A stretch of DNA of 6,667 bases, taken from positions 1-6,667 of the forward strand of contig CAYHHX010000028.1 in assembly GCA_964356545.1 (NCBI GenBank), in the 5' to 3' direction. Positions 1 through 5,227 of the stretch are shown piece by piece (the first letter of the stretch is position 1; each line of letters begins with the position of its first letter). This DNA is from JACPYG01 sp964356545 (GTDB lineage: Bacteria > Patescibacteriota > Minisyncoccia > Minisyncoccales > Staskawiczbacteraceae). The notes beneath the pieces were generated by a model that saw only the letters and a list, made by a program, of their open reading frames with translations, was not told where the DNA came from and searched no databases. Made by a program: the position numbers and the translations under genes.

Positions 1-54
1 TTAGGACATCAGCTTCTCAAGCTGAGAACACCGGTTCGACTCCGGTTAGGAGCA
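1..54 (+). tRNA. tRNA-Glu (anticodon CUC), 5' part outside the window
   Basis: This is the 3' two-thirds of a tRNA. The anticodon stem TCAGC (9-13) pairs with GCTGA (21-25) around the 7-nt loop TTCTCAA, which puts the anticodon CTC at 16-18; it reads the glutamate codon GAG. A 4-nt variable loop (26-29) leads to a perfect T arm, ACCGG (30-34) and CCGGT (42-46) around TTCGACT. The 3' acceptor strand is TAGGAGC (47-53), followed by discriminator A54. The next bases are CAT, so CCA is not encoded and must be added by a nucleotidyltransferase. The remaining D-arm bases (TTAGGAC) fit tRNA-Glu. The acceptor 5' strand and most of the D arm lie upstream of the window. Confidence 0.93.
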
Positions 55-62
55 CATTAAAA

Positions 63-91
63 TTGTAAATTTTATAGTATAAGGGTAAAAT
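63..91 (+). promoter_or_regulatory. Predicted sigma-70-type promoter of the permease operon (leaderless geometry)
   Basis: The -35 box is TTGTAA (63-68), the spacer is 17 bp, and the -10 box is TAAAAT (86-91). Only six bases separate the -10 from the ATG at 98, so the expected start of transcription is the A of that ATG. The -35 matches the consensus at 4 of 6 positions and the -10 at 5 of 6. In such AT-rich DNA either box could be chance, but spacing and position agree with the promoters at 3246 and 4477. Read-through from the tRNA is the alternative. Confidence 0.45.
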
Positions 92-97
92 GAGTGA

Positions 98-1225
98 ATG
101 AACAAAGAAGAGTTGTTTAAGAACTACATTTATCCTATTACTACATTGTCGGGCAGTATTATCGGTGTTGGATTTTTTGCTTTACCATATATTACTTTGA
201 AGGTTGGTGTTTTCGTAATGCTATCCTATTTTTTAGTTTTGGGATTTTTGGTTATTTTGATTCACTTAATGTATGGAGAGATAGCTCTTAAAACTCCTGA
301 TTTTAAAAGATTTCCAGGTTTTGTTGGTTTTCATTTAGGAAAATGGTTTGGCAGATTGTCTTTAGTTTTTACCACTATTGGGTCTTTTGGGGTTTTGTTG
401 GTTTATTTAATTGTTGGAACAGATTTTTTATCGAATGTTTTTTTGCCAATTTTCGGCGGTAATAAGCTTTTATATGTTTTTATTTATTTTGCTTTAGCTT
501 CTTTAACTATTTATTTTGGCATAAAAATAGTTTCTAAAATTGAGTTGGCGGTGATTTGTTTTTTGCTATTAGTTTTAGTTTTAGTATTCACAAAAGGTTT
601 TTCACAATTTAATTTAAATAATATTTTTATTAAGAGTACAGACTTTGGAATCAAAAACTTGTTTTTGCCGTATGGTGCAATTATGTTTTCTTTGTGGGGC
701 ACAGGCATGATACCAGAAATAGAAGAAATGCTGAGGGGAAACAAAAAATTAATAAAAAATATAATTATAACAGCAATCTTAACTCCAGCTGTGGTTTATC
801 TGTTTTTTATATTTTTAGTTTTAGGCATTACAGGTAGTGACACAACGCAATCAGCTCTTTTAGGGCTAAAGAGTTTTTTAGGCAATGGAGTTGTTACTTT
901 GGGTATTTTAATTGGAGTTGCCACAACATTTGTTGGTTTTATCACGATAGGGCTTACCTTAAATAAAATATTAGTTTATGATTTAAAAATTAAAAACTTT
1001 CATTCATGGATTATTACTTGTTTTACACCATTGATTTTATTTTTGATAGGTTTAAATTCTTTTATCGGTTTGATATCTTTTATTGGAGGAGTTTTGCTTG
1101 GCGTTGACGGAATTTTAATATTGCTAATGTATAAAAAAATTGGCGGTAAAAAATTATTGATTTATCCTTTGTCATTAATTTTTATATTTGGTATTATTTA
1201 CGAATTGGTATATTTCATTAAATAA
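98..1225 (+). CDS. Amino-acid permease, APC superfamily (aromatic/hydroxy amino-acid permease-like)
   Basis: This 375-aa integral membrane protein has about 11 predicted transmembrane helices and almost no soluble domain. The first helix carries GSIIGVGFFALPY (residues 19-31), the glycine-rich broken helix that binds substrate backbone in APC-fold transporters, in the form typical of the HAAAP and related families. A second family-like stretch is LWGTGMIPEIEEM (199-211) in helix 6. The likely role is proton- or sodium-driven uptake of an amino acid at the cytoplasmic membrane, useful to a cell with limited biosynthesis. The substrate cannot be read from the sequence. The ATG at 98 follows a possible promoter by six bases; AAGGG at 81-85 is a poor Shine-Dalgarno candidate. 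The exchanger gene follows after 8 nt, so the two are probably co-transcribed. Length is slightly below the usual 400 or so residues, with no sign of damage. Confidence 0.85.
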   Translation: MNKEELFKNYIYPITTLSGSIIGVGFFALPYITLKVGVFVMLSYFLVLGFLVILIHLMYGEIALKTPDFKRFPGFVGFHLGKWFGRLSLVFTTIGSFGVLLVYLIVGTDFLSNVFLPIFGGNKLLYVFIYFALASLTIYFGIKIVSKIELAVICFLLLVLVLVFTKGFSQFNLNNIFIKSTDFGIKNLFLPYGAIMFSLWGTGMIPEIEEMLRGNKKLIKNIIITAILTPAVVYLFFIFLVLGITGSDTTQSALLGLKSFLGNGVVTLGILIGVATTFVGFITIGLTLNKILVYDLKIKNFHSWIITCFTPLILFLIGLNSFIGLISFIGGVLLGVDGILILLMYKKIGGKKLLIYPLSLIFIFGIIYELVYFIK

Positions 1226-1233
1226 TTTTATTT

Positions 1234-2199
1234 ATGTTTTTTTATATCGTAGCTTTTTTAATTTCTATTTTTGTTTTAGCTTGGTTAAGCTCTCGTTTGA
1301 TTAAGGCATTGATTGACCTTGCAAAATATCTTGGCTGGCGCGAATTTATTATTGCTTTTTTTGTGATGGCTGTGGCAGGTTCTTTACCAAATTTATTTGT
1401 TGGCGTTGGAGCCGCTTTACGCGGTTTTCCAGAGCTTGCTTTTGGCGATATTTTAGGAGGAAATTTAGTTGATTTAACTTTAGTTATGGCGTTGGCTATA
1501 TTTATGGGTAAGGGATTTATTACAGCTGAAAGTAAAATGATACAGCAAAGTGCGTTATTTACGGCGGTAATTGCAGTAATGCCGTTATTTTTAATTTTAG
1601 ATGGAAAATTAGGCAGAATAGATGGCGTAATACTGATATGCGCCTTTTTTGTTTATGCGTTTTGGATTTTTTCAAAAGGAGATAGGTTCAAAAAAATATA
1701 CAACGGCAATCAACAGCAACCAATAAAAGGATTTTCCAAATTTTTTAAAGATTTAATAAAAATAATTATTTTCATAGGTATTCTTTTATTAGCTTCTCAA
1801 ATTATTATAAACTCTGCTCAATACTTTTCTAATAAATTGGGAATCTCTCTTGCTTTGGTGGGTCTTTTAATAATTGGATTAGGAAATTGTTTTCCAGAAG
1901 CCTATTTTTCTATTATTTCAGCAAGACGTGGTAAAAGTTATATGATTTTGGGCGACTTAATGGGTTCTGTGATTTCTTGCGCAACTTTAGTTTTGGGTAT
2001 TGTGGCTATTATTGTTCCATTTCAAATAAATGATTTTTCTCCGTTTTTGATCGCCAGAATATTTTTTATAATAGCTTTAGCCGTTTTCCTTGTTGCTATT
2101 AGAACTGGTAAAAAAATTACGAAAAAAGAAGCAATTGTTTTGCTTTTTATATATATTATATTTCTTTTACTTGAAATATTTAGACCTGCTATTTTTTAA
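1234..2199 (+). CDS. Sodium/calcium exchanger family (CaCA) membrane protein with altered ion-site residues
   Basis: This 321-aa protein has about 10 predicted helices arranged as two inverted halves, each with a CaCA alpha-repeat. Alpha-1 holds GSLPN (49-53) and GDILGGNLVD (71-80). Alpha-2 holds GNCFPE (217-222) and GDLMGSVISC (240-249). The internal spacing of the two repeats is identical, so they align without gaps. Known family members exchange Ca2+ or another cation for Na+ or H+ across the cytoplasmic membrane. Compared from memory with the archaeal exchanger NCX_Mj (central site E54, N81, E213, D240), the equivalent residues here are N53, D80, E222 and C249. The first glutamate and last aspartate are therefore lost and an aspartate is gained, so the transported ion may differ. 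The loop between the halves (about 148-172) is short and basic and has no regulatory domain. The gene starts 8 nt after the permease and ends 4 nt before the RmuC gene. Confidence 0.85.
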   Translation: MFFYIVAFLISIFVLAWLSSRLIKALIDLAKYLGWREFIIAFFVMAVAGSLPNLFVGVGAALRGFPELAFGDILGGNLVDLTLVMALAIFMGKGFITAESKMIQQSALFTAVIAVMPLFLILDGKLGRIDGVILICAFFVYAFWIFSKGDRFKKIYNGNQQQPIKGFSKFFKDLIKIIIFIGILLLASQIIINSAQYFSNKLGISLALVGLLIIGLGNCFPEAYFSIISARRGKSYMILGDLMGSVISCATLVLGIVAIIVPFQINDFSPFLIARIFFIIALAVFLVAIRTGKKITKKEAIVLLFIYIIFLLLEIFRPAIF

Positions 2200-2203
2200 A
2201 AAT

Positions 2204-3253
2204 ATGGATTTAACAACTATATTATTATTTATAATTACAATAGGATTAATAATTACTATTTTTTTGTTACTCCATAATAAACCAGAGCCCAAAAAAGATG
2301 ATAGTTCCTTGTTAATATTACAACAACAGGTAAACCAAATTTCGCAAGTTTTAGATTCTAAACTATCTGAATCAAACAAAAATCTTCAGCAACAGTTTTC
2401 ACAATCAGCTAAAATTATTAGAGATGTTACAGAAAAATTAACAAGATTAGATGAAACAAATAAACAAGTTGTAGGTTTTGCCGACCAACTTCAAGGTTTA
2501 CAAGATATTTTGAAAAATCCAAAACAAAGAGGAATATTGGGTGAATACTATTTGGAAACTGTTCTCAGAAATGTTTTACCTCCGAGCTCTTATCAAATGC
2601 AGTATTCTTTTTCTAATGGAGAGATAGTTGATGCAGTTGTTTTTGTTGACCATGCCGCGCAAGCGAGTAAAAGGATAATTCCGATTGATTCAAAGTTTTC
2701 TTTGGAAAACTATAATAAAATATTAGAAACTAGAGACTCAAGCGAAAAAAAGCGGTTTGAAACAGCTTTTATTAATGATTTAAAATTAAGAATTGACGAA
2801 ACCTCAAAATATGTAAGACCAGAAGAAAAAACAATGGATTTCGCTTTTATGTTTATACCATCTGAAGCAGTTTATTACGATTTATTAATAAATAAAGTTG
2901 GCTATATTACAGAAGATACTAATAATTTAATTTATTATGCGGGTAAGAAAAAAGTCATAATTGTTTCTCCTACATCATTTTTAGCTTATTTACAGACAGT
3001 TTTACAGGGATTAAGAAATCAAAAAATTTCAGAAGAAGCACATTTAATAATTAAAGAAGTTGAAAGATTAGGCAAGCACATGTTCACTTATTCAGAACAT
3101 ATGAAGCGACTCGGTCAGCATTTAGACACAACTGTAAGCAGTTACAATAAGGCTTCGAGAGAGCTCTTAAAAATAGACAAAGATGTGGTAAAAATAACAG
3201 ACGGTAAGGCTCTTATAAAAATTAGCGAGGTTGAGAGCCCTCAGCTTGACTAA
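2204..3253 (+). CDS. rmuC: RmuC-family DNA recombination protein, membrane-anchored
   Basis: This 349-aa protein has an N-terminal membrane helix (residues 4-23), a coiled-coil-like stretch (about 35-105) and an RmuC domain (about 105-310). Conserved features include RGILGEYYLE (109-118, with E114), D143 in the following strand, and IPIDSKF (159-165, with D162 and K164); the family is considered a member of the PD-(D/E)XK nuclease-fold superfamily. FMFIPSEAVY (215-224) is also typical. In E. coli, RmuC limits rearrangement at short inverted repeats; the biochemistry is poorly known. The frame is open back to an ATG at 2090, but that start would overlap the exchanger by 110 nt and precede the usual membrane-anchor layout, so the ATG at 2204 (4 nt after the exchanger stop) is chosen. 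No Shine-Dalgarno sequence is visible. The last codons contain the -35 box of the rplU promoter, and no terminator follows. Confidence 0.88.
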   Translation: MDLTTILLFIITIGLIITIFLLLHNKPEPKKDDSSLLILQQQVNQISQVLDSKLSESNKNLQQQFSQSAKIIRDVTEKLTRLDETNKQVVGFADQLQGLQDILKNPKQRGILGEYYLETVLRNVLPPSSYQMQYSFSNGEIVDAVVFVDHAAQASKRIIPIDSKFSLENYNKILETRDSSEKKRFETAFINDLKLRIDETSKYVRPEEKTMDFAFMFIPSEAVYYDLLINKVGYITEDTNNLIYYAGKKKVIIVSPTSFLAYLQTVLQGLRNQKISEEAHLIIKEVERLGKHMFTYSEHMKRLGQHLDTTVSSYNKASRELLKIDKDVVKITDGKALIKISEVESPQLD

Positions 3254-3274
3254 TAACATTATTTTTGCTAAACT
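3246..3274 (+). promoter_or_regulatory. Predicted strong rplU promoter (extended -10, leaderless geometry)
   Basis: The -35 box is TTGACT (3246-3251, 5 of 6 consensus bases), the spacer is exactly 17 bp, and the extended -10 is TGCTAAACT (3266-3274). The -10 ends seven bases before the rplU ATG at 3282, so transcription should start at 3281 or 3282, leaving essentially no 5' untranslated region. The -35 lies in the final codons of the RmuC gene and overlaps its stop codon. This is the best promoter in the window. Confidence 0.7.
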
Positions 3275-3281
3275 GAACACC

Positions 3282-3593
3282 ATGTTAGCAGTAATTAAAA
3301 CCGGAGGGAAACAATATCTTGTTTCGCCCGGCGATAAAATAAAAGTGGAAAAATTGGACAAAAAAGAGGGAGCAGAAATTAGCTTTTCGGAAGTTTTGTT
3401 AGTTGAAAAAAATAATAAAATAGAAATAGGAAATCCAAAAGTAAAAACAGCTACAGTGGAGGCAAAGATTTTAAAGCACGGTAAAGGGGATAAATTAATT
3501 ATTTTTAAATACAAAGCTAAGAAAAGATATAAAAGAAAAATTGGCCATAGACAGCCATATACAGAAATAGAAATTATAGCAGTCAAAAATTAA
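3282..3593 (+). CDS. rplU: Large-subunit ribosomal protein bL21
   Basis: This 103-aa protein, the standard bL21 length, is part of the large ribosomal subunit and binds 23S rRNA. The N-terminus MLAVIKTGGKQY and the basic C-terminal signature (FKYKAKKRYKRKIGHRQPYT, residues 75-94, with GHRQ at 88-91) are diagnostic. The frame is open upstream to an ATG at 3231, but that would add 17 non-family residues inside the end of the RmuC gene; the ATG at 3282 restores the normal N-terminus and sits directly after the -10 box. The gene is a single-gene unit with its own promoter and a strong intrinsic terminator. In most bacteria rpmA (bL27) follows immediately; here it does not. There is no room for an autoregulatory L21 leader RNA, so control is probably at the promoter. 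Confidence 0.97.
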   Translation: MLAVIKTGGKQYLVSPGDKIKVEKLDKKEGAEISFSEVLLVEKNNKIEIGNPKVKTATVEAKILKHGKGDKLIIFKYKAKKRYKRKIGHRQPYTEIEIIAVKN

Positions 3594-3595
3594 AT

Positions 3596-3623
3596 AAAAA
3601 ACCCGCGAGAGGCGGGTTTTTTT
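3596..3623 (+). terminator. Intrinsic terminator after rplU
   Basis: ACCCGC (3601-3606) pairs perfectly with GCGGGT (3612-3617) around a 5-nt loop GAGAG, and flanking A and T runs extend the stem. A run of seven T residues (3617-3623) follows. It begins just after the rplU stop codon and is one of only a few GC-rich spots in the window. It should end the rplU transcript and separate it from prmC. Confidence 0.93.
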
Positions 3624-3682
3624 GTTGTAGCTTTGAAATATATAGATTACACATTTTTAAAATAAAGATAAAGTAATAAAAT
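3624..3682 (+). promoter_or_regulatory. Intergenic region that should hold the prmC promoter
   Basis: Because a strong terminator lies just upstream, prmC needs its own promoter here. Two weak candidates exist. One is TTGAAA (3633-3638) with TAAAAT (3658-3663) and a long 19-bp spacer. The other is ATTACA (3646-3651) with TAAAGT (3669-3674), a 17-bp spacer and eight bases to the ATG, close to the leaderless layout seen elsewhere in the window. The sequence does not decide between them. Confidence 0.3.
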
Positions 3683-4453
3683 ATGAAAAAAGAAATTAAT
3701 TGGCTTTTAAAAGAAAAATACCCAGGCTACCAAAAAATTGACGTAGGGGCAAGTAATAAAAAACTACCAGAACAACTTAAAAAAGATATTAAACGATTAA
3801 AAGCAGGAGAGCCATTAGATTACGTAATTGGATTTACTAATTTTTTAGGCTGTAAAATTGATTTGTTTAAAAGTCCTTTAATTCCCAGACCAGAAACAGA
3901 ATTTTGGGTGAAAATCGCAATTGAAGATATTAAAAAAATAAAAAATAAAAATATCCACTGTTTAGATATTTTTACAGGATCTGGATGCATAGGTGTTGCC
4001 TTATTAAAATATATAAATAATGGAAAAGTGGATTTTGCTGAAAAAGAAACTAAACTCTTAAAGCAAATAAAAATTAATTTAAAAATAAATAATATTGAAA
4101 AACACAGGTATAAAATAATTCAGTCTGATGTATTTAGTAAGGTGCAGGCTAAGTACGATTTCATTTTTGCTAATCCTCCGTATATTGCAAAAACAAGGAA
4201 AAATAAAATTCAAAAATCAGTTTTACTATTTGAGCCAAAGTCTGCATTGTTTGGCGGAAGAGACGGACTTTTTTATATTAAAAAGTTTTTAAAAAAAGCT
4301 AAAAATTATTTAAATAAAAATGGTAACATTTATATGGAGTTTGATGCTATGCAAAAAATAGAAATTGAAAAAATGATTAATATGTTTGGATACAATAAGC
4401 ATCAATTTTTCAAAGACCAATATAACCAATGGAGATATGTAATAGTTTCATAA
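3683..4453 (+). CDS. prmC: Peptide chain release factor N5-glutamine methyltransferase (PrmC/HemK)
   Basis: This 256-aa SAM-dependent methyltransferase should modify the glutamine of the GGQ motif in release factors RF1/RF2, which aids peptide release at stop codons. All hallmark motifs are present: GEPLDYVIG (42-50), LIPRPETE (66-73), SAM-binding motif I DIFTGSGCIG (95-104), the catalytic NPPYI (164-168), FEPKSALFGGRDGL (183-196) and a C-terminal MEF...Q element (218-224). The substrate-binding N-terminal domain is about 20 residues shorter than in E. coli PrmC. An in-frame TAA at 3677-3679 excludes a longer start, so this is not a misplaced start codon. prfA, a frequent neighbour, is not adjacent. 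No Shine-Dalgarno sequence precedes the ATG. The motif set makes PrmC much more likely than the related PrmB or a generic N-methyltransferase. Confidence 0.94.
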   Translation: MKKEINWLLKEKYPGYQKIDVGASNKKLPEQLKKDIKRLKAGEPLDYVIGFTNFLGCKIDLFKSPLIPRPETEFWVKIAIEDIKKIKNKNIHCLDIFTGSGCIGVALLKYINNGKVDFAEKETKLLKQIKINLKINNIEKHRYKIIQSDVFSKVQAKYDFIFANPPYIAKTRKNKIQKSVLLFEPKSALFGGRDGLFYIKKFLKKAKNYLNKNGNIYMEFDAMQKIEIEKMINMFGYNKHQFFKDQYNQWRYVIVS

Positions 4454-4476
4454 ATTAAAGCTGTTGAGTTTTTAGA

Positions 4477-4505
4477 TTGGCATAATTTTTAAAAAAGAGT
4501 AAAAT
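4477..4505 (+). promoter_or_regulatory. Predicted promoter of the 4551 gene cluster
   Basis: The -35 box is TTGGCA (4477-4482, 5 of 6), the spacer is 17 bp, and the -10 box is TAAAAT (4500-4505, 5 of 6). The expected transcription start is 4512, which is the A of an ATG opening a four-codon ORF rather than the main gene. If correct, the main gene at 4551 has a leader of about 39 nt. Confidence 0.55.
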
Positions 4506-4511
4506 TAGACT

Positions 4512-4526
4512 ATGGGGTTAATATAA
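4512..4526 (+). other. Possible leaderless four-codon mini-ORF (ATG GGG TTA ATA TAA)
   Basis: An ATG lies exactly six bases after the -10 box at 4500-4505, the same geometry as for the permease gene. It encodes M-G-L-I and then stops. It is in the same frame as the ATG at 4551, separated from it by TAA at 4524-4526 and another TAA at 4530-4532. It could be a translated leader affecting the downstream gene, a decayed original start, or chance. Nothing directly shows translation. Confidence 0.2.
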
Positions 4527-4550
4527 AAGTAACCTGGTAAATTAAAAAAT

Positions 4551-5189
4551 ATGAAAAGAAAAAAAATCGATAAGATAGCTAGTCTGCCTGCGCAAGCAGG
4601 GCAAGTATCAAGATTGCTTTTAGTTTTGGCAATAATTGTTTTTGTTGCCGCAATAATTGTTTTTGTAGTTTTAAAAGCAACAACTGCGCCACCAAAACCT
4701 ATCATAAAAGAGCCAATAGGTCCAAAAGTAGTATATGATGCAACATTGGGAGATATAAAATTTACATTTCAAGAGGCAAGAGATGTTGGAAAAATTTTAG
4801 TTGGTTCAAGGTCTAGATTTCCTGATTGGCAAAAAGATTTAACTACCACAGAAAAGTTTATAATAGTTCAAATAGGAGCCCAAAACAAAGGAAAGGAGAA
4901 TGTGCCAGAAAGAGTTTGGAATATTGAAAATATAATTGATTCAGAAGGAAGAAATTTTGTGCCATTAGATAATATAGCAGACGCTTGGTTGCCAGAAACA
5001 AATCTGTGCAGTGCTTTATTAAAACCAGAATTTGCTGCAACTCCTTGTATAAAAATATATGAAGTATCAAAAATTTCTACTGGTTTAAAAATAAATGTTT
5101 CAGCTTTCAAAAAAGAAAGCCTTTCTGATTATTCTTCAAATGATAAAAATAAAGAAACAGTACTCATAGATTTAATAGTAACTCAGTAG
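4551..5189 (+). CDS. Single-pass membrane protein with DUF4352-like extracytoplasmic domain
   Basis: This 212-aa protein has a short basic cytoplasmic N-terminus, one membrane helix (about 22-41), a proline-rich linker (APPKPIIKEPIGPK, 46-59) and an outer domain (about 60-212). The pattern of KFIIVQIGAQNKGKE (102-116), then a predicted strand with DSEGRNFVPLD (130-140), resembles the DUF4352/telokin-like immunoglobulin-type fold of many bacterial lipoproteins and surface proteins. Two cysteines, C153 and C166, flank a short loop and could form a disulfide outside the cell. The function is unknown; a surface or secretion-associated role is inferred from topology and from the downstream genes. 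Residues 12-18 (LPAQAGQ) are encoded by a GC-rich palindrome, and the membrane helix contains a 21-bp tandem duplication. The gene stops at TAG, the only one in the window. No Shine-Dalgarno sequence precedes the ATG. Confidence 0.75.
   Translation: MKRKKIDKIASLPAQAGQVSRLLLVLAIIVFVAAIIVFVVLKATTAPPKPIIKEPIGPKVVYDATLGDIKFTFQEARDVGKILVGSRSRFPDWQKDLTTTEKFIIVQIGAQNKGKENVPERVWNIENIIDSEGRNFVPLDNIADAWLPETNLCSALLKPEFAATPCIKIYEVSKISTGLKINVSAFKKESLSDYSSNDKNKETVLIDLIVTQ
4585..4603 (+). repeat. GC-rich palindrome/hairpin inside a coding sequence
   Basis: CCTGC (4587-4591) pairs with GCAGG (4596-4600) around the loop GCAA, a GNRA-type tetraloop. TG (4585-4586) can pair with CA (4602-4603) if G4601 is bulged. 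It is read in frame as LPAQAGQ, just before the membrane helix of the 4551 gene. Its base composition is unlike the surrounding sequence, which suggests an inserted short palindromic element. Only one copy is present in this window. Confidence 0.6.
4629..4666 (+). repeat. Direct repeat (17 identical nt, 21-nt period) in a transmembrane helix
   Basis: GCAATAATTGTTTTTGT occurs at 4629-4645 and again at 4650-4666, an offset of exactly 21 nt or seven codons. The encoded helix repeats AIIVFV at residues 27-32 and 34-39. The identity of the bases, including third codon positions, points to a recent in-frame tandem duplication rather than convergent hydrophobic codons. Confidence 0.85.
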
Positions 5190-5227
5190 AATTGTTATTA
5201 AGATATAAATATTAGGTCTAAAAAATT

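Noticed and set aside
59..73. The inverted repeat AAAATT-GTA-AATTTT after the tRNA as a terminator
   Set aside because: The stem is only A-T pairs with no following T run, and it overlaps the candidate -35 box; too weak to call.
90..101. A three-codon ORF (ATG AGT GAA TGA) overlapping the permease start
   Set aside because: Too short to mean anything on its own, and the better -10 box (86-91) covers its ATG, so it would not be transcribed from that promoter.
511..744. A 77-codon - strand open frame opposite the permease gene
   Set aside because: It is antisense to strongly conserved transporter codons and shows no protein features of its own.
2090..2203. An upstream ATG at 2090 that would lengthen the RmuC protein by 38 residues
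   Set aside because: It would overlap the exchanger gene by 110 nt and add sequence that merely reads the exchanger's codons in another frame; the ATG at 2204 gives the expected N-terminal membrane anchor.
3231..3281. An upstream ATG at 3231 for rplU
   Set aside because: The extra 17 residues are absent from bL21 proteins, and the -10 box lies downstream of that ATG, so the promoter could not produce it.
3167..3586. A 139-codon open frame on the - strand, opposite rplU
   Set aside because: It lies antisense to a certain ribosomal protein gene and its sequence has no family-like motif; open antisense frames are common in AT-rich DNA.
3933..3957. An A-rich near-repeat within prmC
   Set aside because: It is low-complexity lysine/asparagine/isoleucine coding sequence expected from base composition, not a structured repeat.
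4858..5110. Two overlapping - strand open frames opposite the 4551 gene
   Set aside because: They overlap each other and a well-supported sense gene, with no promoter or recognisable product.
5190..5227. A separate promoter for the 130-aa gene (TTGTTA at 5192-5197 with an A/T-rich -10 near 5217)
   Set aside because: No -10 candidate matches at a 16-18 bp spacing; co-transcription with the upstream gene is simpler.
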